The notes below the pieces were generated by a model. It was not told the origin of the DNA and did not search any database. It saw only the letters and a program-made list of their open reading frames with translations. A DNA stretch of 16,950 nt from Rhodospirillum sp. UBA1311 (GTDB taxonomy: Bacteria > Pseudomonadota > Alphaproteobacteria > Rhodospirillales > Rhodospirillaceae), in the NCBI GenBank assembly GCA_002307145.1, contig DBTR01000021.1:80146-97095 (forward strand), given 5' to 3'. Positions within the stretch are counted from its first letter, which is position 1, and each line of letters opens with the position of its first letter. The position numbers and the translations under genes are program-made. Shown in pieces: positions 13,689 to 16,950 of this stretch.

Positions 13689-14990
13689 ATGATGAGTTTG
13701 TTGGTAGTCATGGCGATTGTGGTTTCGATCGCGCTCGGATACAGGACGAAAATCAACACGGGCTTTTTCGCGATTGCATTCGCATACCTGATCGGTTGCT
13801 TCGTTCTCGATCTGAAGCCGTCCGACGTGGTGAAGATGTGGCCGATCGGCATCTTCTTCGTGATCTTCGCGGTGTCGATGTTCTACAACTTCGCGTTGGT
13901 CAACGGCACGCTTGAAAAGCTCGCCGGCCATTTGTTGTACGGCTGCCGCCGCACTCCGCACCTCCTGCCGTTCGCGGTGTTCATCGCCGCGACGGTCATC
14001 GCGGGAATGGGCGCGGGCTTCTACACCGTCCTTGCCTTCATGGCGCCGATCACGTTGCTGCTGTGCGACAAGACCGGGATGAGCAAGATCATCGGCGGCA
14101 TGGCGGTCAACTACGGCGCACTCGCGGGCGCGAACTTCATGACCAGCCAGAGCGGCCTGATCTTTCGCGGACTGATGCAGAACGCCGGGGTCGATGCCGA
14201 CGTCGCCTTCGTCAATTCGATCGGCATTTTCGCCAGCACCATGATCATCCCCGTGCTCGTCCTCGGGGGCCTGGTCCTCTCCAACGGGCATCGCACGGCG
14301 ATGAGCGCCGCCGATGCGGGCGCGACCCGTCCCGAGCCGTTCGACAGGAACCAGCGCAAGACCTTGACCCTGATCTTCACGATGATGGTGATCGTGCTCG
14401 CCGCGCCGTTGCTGCATCTGGCCTTCCCGTCGAACCACACGATCACGTTCGTGAACTCGAAGATGGATATCGGCCTTGTGGCGAGCGTCTTCGCGGTGAT
14501 CGCATTGTTGATGAAGCTCGGCGACGAGAAGAAGGTCGTGGCGATGGTGCCCTGGGGCACGTTGATCATGATCTGCGGCGTCGGGATGCTGATTTCGGTG
14601 GCGATCAAGGCGGGCACGATCACCCTGCTTGCGTCGTGGGTCGGCACCAGCCTGCCGGGCTTCCTGGTGCCGGTCGCGATGGGCATCGTTGCTGCGGTCA
14701 TGTCGTTGTTCGCGAGCACGCTCGGGGTCGTGACTCCGGCGCTGTTCCCGACGGTGTCGTCGATCGTCGCCTCCACCGGTATCGACCCGATGGTGCTGTT
14801 CGTCTGTATCGTCGTCGGCGCGCAGTCTTCCGCGATTTCGCCCTTCTCCTCCGGCGGCAGCCTCGTCCTCGGCGCGTGTGCCACCGACGAAGGGCGCGCG
14901 CAACTCTTTCCGCAGCTGTTGTTCCGTGCGGTGCCGATCGGTGCGTTCGCCGCGCTGGTTTTCATCGCCGTGCTCACCGTGGCTCTATAG
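13689..14990 (+). CDS. MatC-like dicarboxylate carrier (ion transporter superfamily), 433 aa
   Basis: Inner-membrane secondary transporter, probably for a small carboxylic acid. The first 150 residues fit the MatC_N pattern: INTGFFAIAFAYLIGCFVLDL, MWPIGIFFVIFAVSMFYNFAL, NGTLEKLAGHLLY and a GMGAGFYTVLAFMAPITLLL helix. About a dozen hydrophobic segments run through the protein, with a soluble loop near residues 198-225. The C-terminal half has TLGVVTPALFPTVSSIVA and SSAISPFSSGGSLVLGA, typical of the re-entrant substrate site of this superfamily. AAGGGGG precedes the ATG (13689 or the next codon). It lies between two hydrolase genes, 44 bp after one and 10 bp before the other, so it most likely imports their substrate. 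Confidence 0.87.
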   Translation: MMSLLVVMAIVVSIALGYRTKINTGFFAIAFAYLIGCFVLDLKPSDVVKMWPIGIFFVIFAVSMFYNFALVNGTLEKLAGHLLYGCRRTPHLLPFAVFIAATVIAGMGAGFYTVLAFMAPITLLLCDKTGMSKIIGGMAVNYGALAGANFMTSQSGLIFRGLMQNAGVDADVAFVNSIGIFASTMIIPVLVLGGLVLSNGHRTAMSAADAGATRPEPFDRNQRKTLTLIFTMMVIVLAAPLLHLAFPSNHTITFVNSKMDIGLVASVFAVIALLMKLGDEKKVVAMVPWGTLIMICGVGMLISVAIKAGTITLLASWVGTSLPGFLVPVAMGIVAAVMSLFASTLGVVTPALFPTVSSIVASTGIDPMVLFVCIVVGAQSSAISPFSSGGSLVLGACATDEGRAQLFPQLLFRAVPIGAFAALVFIAVLTVAL

Positions 14991-15000
14991 GACGAGCGTC

Positions 15001-15876
15001 ATGTCCGTGCTGAAAAGCGTGCTTGAAGGCGTTATCGACATCCATATCCATACCGCTCCCGATATTCGGGAACGGCGTCTCGACGACCTCGCCCTGGCCC
15101 GGGAGGCGCGGCGCGTGGGCGCGCGGGCGATCGTGATCAAGTCGCATGTCGTGCCGACCATGGACCGGGCGTGGATCGCCCAGCGCGCCACGCCCGGGCT
15201 CCTGGTGTTCGGCGGCATCGTCCTCAACCCGCACGTCGGCGGGTTCAACTGGATCGCGGTGGAAACCGCGATCCGGATGGGGGCGCGGATCGTCTGGCTG
15301 CCGACCTCATGGGCGGCCAACGAGCGACGACGCCAGGGGAAAAGCGATGGGCAGGAAGCGGTCGTCGACGGCAAGCCGGTCCCGGCGCTCGCCTCGATTC
15401 TCGACCTGATCGCCGAACACCGGGTGACGTTGGCGACCGGGCATCTCGCGCCGGAGGAAAGCCTGGTGGTCGTTGCCGAGGCGCGGCGGCGCGGCGTCGG
15501 CCAGATCGTCGTCAACCACCCCGAATGGGCGACGATCGACATGTCGATCCAGGTCCAGAAACAGATTTCCGATTTTGGCGTCTACTTCGAGCGCTGCTAC
15601 GCCCGGAACGTCGGCGGGAAATACGAGAAGAATTTCGATCGCAATCTCGAAGCGATGGATGCCGTCGGAGTGTCGTCGACGATCATCGCGACCGACGGTG
15701 GCCAGATCGAGAACCCGGCATGGTCCGAGGCATTGGCGGAATACATCGGATATCTGTCGCGCGCCGGAGTGCCGCGCGAGGCGCTCAACACCATGACCAA
15801 GCGCAATCCTGCCCGCGTGCTTGGGTTGGACCAAGCCGTCGCGGGTCAGTCCTGCTTGGCCTCGGCGGTTTCGTAG
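15001..15876 (+). CDS. DUF6282-type predicted metal-dependent hydrolase, 291 aa
   Basis: Resembles the DUF6282 group of amidohydrolase-like proteins of unknown activity. VIDIHIHTAPDIRERRLDD gives the metal-binding HxH (His15, His17). AIVIKSHVVPT, VFGGIVLNPHVGG, ARIVWLPTSWAANE, VTLATGHLAPEE, IVVNHPEW and IIATDGGQ continue the barrel strands, and the His/Asp residues in these are likely metal or substrate ligands. The frame is open further upstream, but the ATG at 15001 follows the carrier stop by 10 bp with GGACGAG in between. It is the last gene of the operon. Its final 31 bp overlap the end of the oppositely oriented ABC-F gene. Confidence 0.85.
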   Translation: MSVLKSVLEGVIDIHIHTAPDIRERRLDDLALAREARRVGARAIVIKSHVVPTMDRAWIAQRATPGLLVFGGIVLNPHVGGFNWIAVETAIRMGARIVWLPTSWAANERRRQGKSDGQEAVVDGKPVPALASILDLIAEHRVTLATGHLAPEESLVVVAEARRRGVGQIVVNHPEWATIDMSIQVQKQISDFGVYFERCYARNVGGKYEKNFDRNLEAMDAVGVSSTIIATDGGQIENPAWSEALAEYIGYLSRAGVPREALNTMTKRNPARVLGLDQAVAGQSCLASAVS

Positions 15877-16950
15877 TCTTCGACCGCCTGCATCCAGGCG
15901 GCCTCGGCATCGGCGATCCTGGCGTTGACGGTGCCGAGGTCCTTTTGCAGCGCCACCACCTGGGCTCCGCCTTCCCGCTCGTAGAGCTTCGGGTCGGCAA
16001 GCTTGTTCTCGATTTCGGCGGCGGCCGAGGTGAGGCGCTCCAGGGCCTTTTCAGCTTCGGTGACGCGCTTCTTCAAGGGGGCCAGCGCCGCGCGCTTGCC
16101 CGCCTTGGCGCGCCGGTCTTCCTTCTTGTCGGAGCCGAGGTCGCGGGGCGTCGCGTCGGCGTCGCGGGTTTCGCGGGCGGCGGCGCGGCGCTCTTCGAGG
16201 AGCGCCTTGCGGTAGTCGGTCAAGTCGCCGTCGAACGGCAGGCAGGTGCCGTCGCCGACCCGCCAGAGGCGGTCGGCGACCATCTCCACCAGGTGGGTGT
16301 CGTGGCTGATCAGGATCACCGCGCCGTCGTAGGCGTTGAGCGCCGCGACCAGGGCTTCGCGGGAATCGATGTCGAGGTGGTTGGTCGGTTCGTCGAGGAT
16401 CAGCACGTGCGGCGCTTCGCGGGTCATCAGCGCGAACAGCAGGCGTGCCTTCTCGCCGCCGGACAGCGTCGCGACCTTGCTGTCCGCCAACTGCTGGCTG
16501 AAACCGAAGCGGCCGAGGTGGGAACGCACCTTGACCTCGGTCGCGCCCGGCATCTTTTCCGCCATGTGTTCGAGCGGCGTCGCGGAGAGGCGGAGTTCGT
16601 CGGCCTGATGCTGCGCAAAGTAGCCGATCTTCATCTTTTGCGAGCGGCGCATCGTGCCATCGATCAACCCGAGGCGGTCGGAGAGGATCTTCGCCAGCGT
16701 CGACTTGCCGTTGCCGTTCGCACCCAAGAGGCAGATCCGGTCGTCGGTGTCGATGCGCAGGTTGAGGTTGCGCAGCACCGGCTTGCCGTCGTAGCCCGCG
16801 ACGCCGCCCTCGATGGTGATCAGCGGCGGCGACAATGGATCGGGGTCGGGGAAGTCGAAGGCGATCGCGTGTTCCTCGACGATCGGTACCGGAACTTCCA
16901 TCTTTTCCAGCAGCTTGATTCGGCTCTGCGCCTGGCGCGCCTTGGTCGCC
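15846..16950 (-). CDS. ABC-F family ATPase, C-terminal half (367 residues visible; 5' end outside window)
   Basis: Soluble twin-ABC ATPase of the type that acts on ribosomes. The visible part begins in the interdomain linker ATKARQAQSRIKLLEKM, typical of the YheS-like subgroup. The second ABC domain follows: Walker A GANGNGKST (about 16724-16698), signature LSGGEKARL, Walker B VLILDEPTNHLDIDS and H-loop ISHD. A charged tail follows, then a predicted coiled coil (APLKKRVTEAEKALERL onward) to the end. The first ABC domain lies right of the window. The stop at 15848-15846 is inside the last codons of the DUF6282 gene. YheS is my best subgroup; the name is not assigned. Confidence 0.92.
   Translation of the reverse strand, partial: ATKARQAQSRIKLLEKMEVPVPIVEEHAIAFDFPDPDPLSPPLITIEGGVAGYDGKPVLRNLNLRIDTDDRICLLGANGNGKSTLAKILSDRLGLIDGTMRRSQKMKIGYFAQHQADELRLSATPLEHMAEKMPGATEVKVRSHLGRFGFSQQLADSKVATLSGGEKARLLFALMTREAPHVLILDEPTNHLDIDSREALVAALNAYDGAVILISHDTHLVEMVADRLWRVGDGTCLPFDGDLTDYRKALLEERRAAARETRDADATPRDLGSDKKEDRRAKAGKRAALAPLKKRVTEAEKALERLTSAAAEIENKLADPKLYEREGGAQVVALQKDLGTVNARIADAEAAWMQAVEDYETAEAKQD

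Noticed and set aside
13641..14903. 420-residue minus-strand frame opposite the MatC-like carrier
   Set aside because: Extremely Arg/Asp/His-rich, as expected for the complement of a hydrophobic membrane protein gene.
1..16950. CRISPR array, insertion sequence, prophage or toxin-antitoxin pair
   Set aside because: No regularly spaced repeats, transposase or integrase motifs, or small paired genes were found.

Overview
The window reads as chromosomal DNA from a GC-rich alphaproteobacterium, most likely near the Rhodospirillales (order is inference). The evidence is a circularly permuted two-piece tmRNA gene, an alphaproteobacterial-type SspB, ThyX in place of a visible ThyA, and an hflK-hflC-degP operon. 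It is a gene-dense core region with one accessory-looking catabolic module. I see no insertion sequence, integrase, prophage gene, tRNA or CRISPR array.

Region 1 (1-1602, minus strand) is a protein quality-control unit followed by a TCA-cycle gene. In transcription order it holds a permuted ssrA (tmRNA), sspB (adaptor that delivers ssrA-tagged proteins to ClpXP) and the start of an iron-sulfur class I fumarase that runs off the left edge. The tmRNA lies in about 590 bases with no protein gene. It shows only on the minus strand, with an encoded tag ANDNRTQVLAAA, a G3.U70 acceptor pair and a 3' pseudoknot whose second stem also looks like the terminator.

Region 2 (1728-8387) is housekeeping. 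thyX (flavin-dependent thymidylate synthase) and a PhzF-family gene run rightward and meet the leftward mrp (Fe-S carrier ATPase). Divergent from mrp is hflK-hflC-degP: a membrane prohibitin-like complex that controls FtsH, plus a periplasmic serine protease. It ends at a strong intrinsic terminator. The mrp and hflK promoter candidates overlap at their -10 boxes.

Region 3 (8419-11101) holds holC (DNA polymerase III chi), a 569-residue protein I do not recognise, and a small two-helix membrane protein, all rightward.

Region 4 (11115-15876) looks like a regulated uptake-and-hydrolysis module. A GntR/HutC-type regulator and a GNAT acetyltransferase run leftward. Divergent from them are a PDC-lactonase-like amidohydrolase, a MatC-like dicarboxylate carrier and a DUF6282-type metal hydrolase. 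A perfect palindrome with 7-bp arms lies just downstream of a TTGACA promoter in the divergent gap and is the likely operator. The substrate is unknown; a carboxylated or cyclic acid fits the parts.

Region 5 (15846-16950, minus) is the C-terminal half of an ABC-F ATPase. Its 3' end overlaps the end of the DUF6282 gene by 31 bp.
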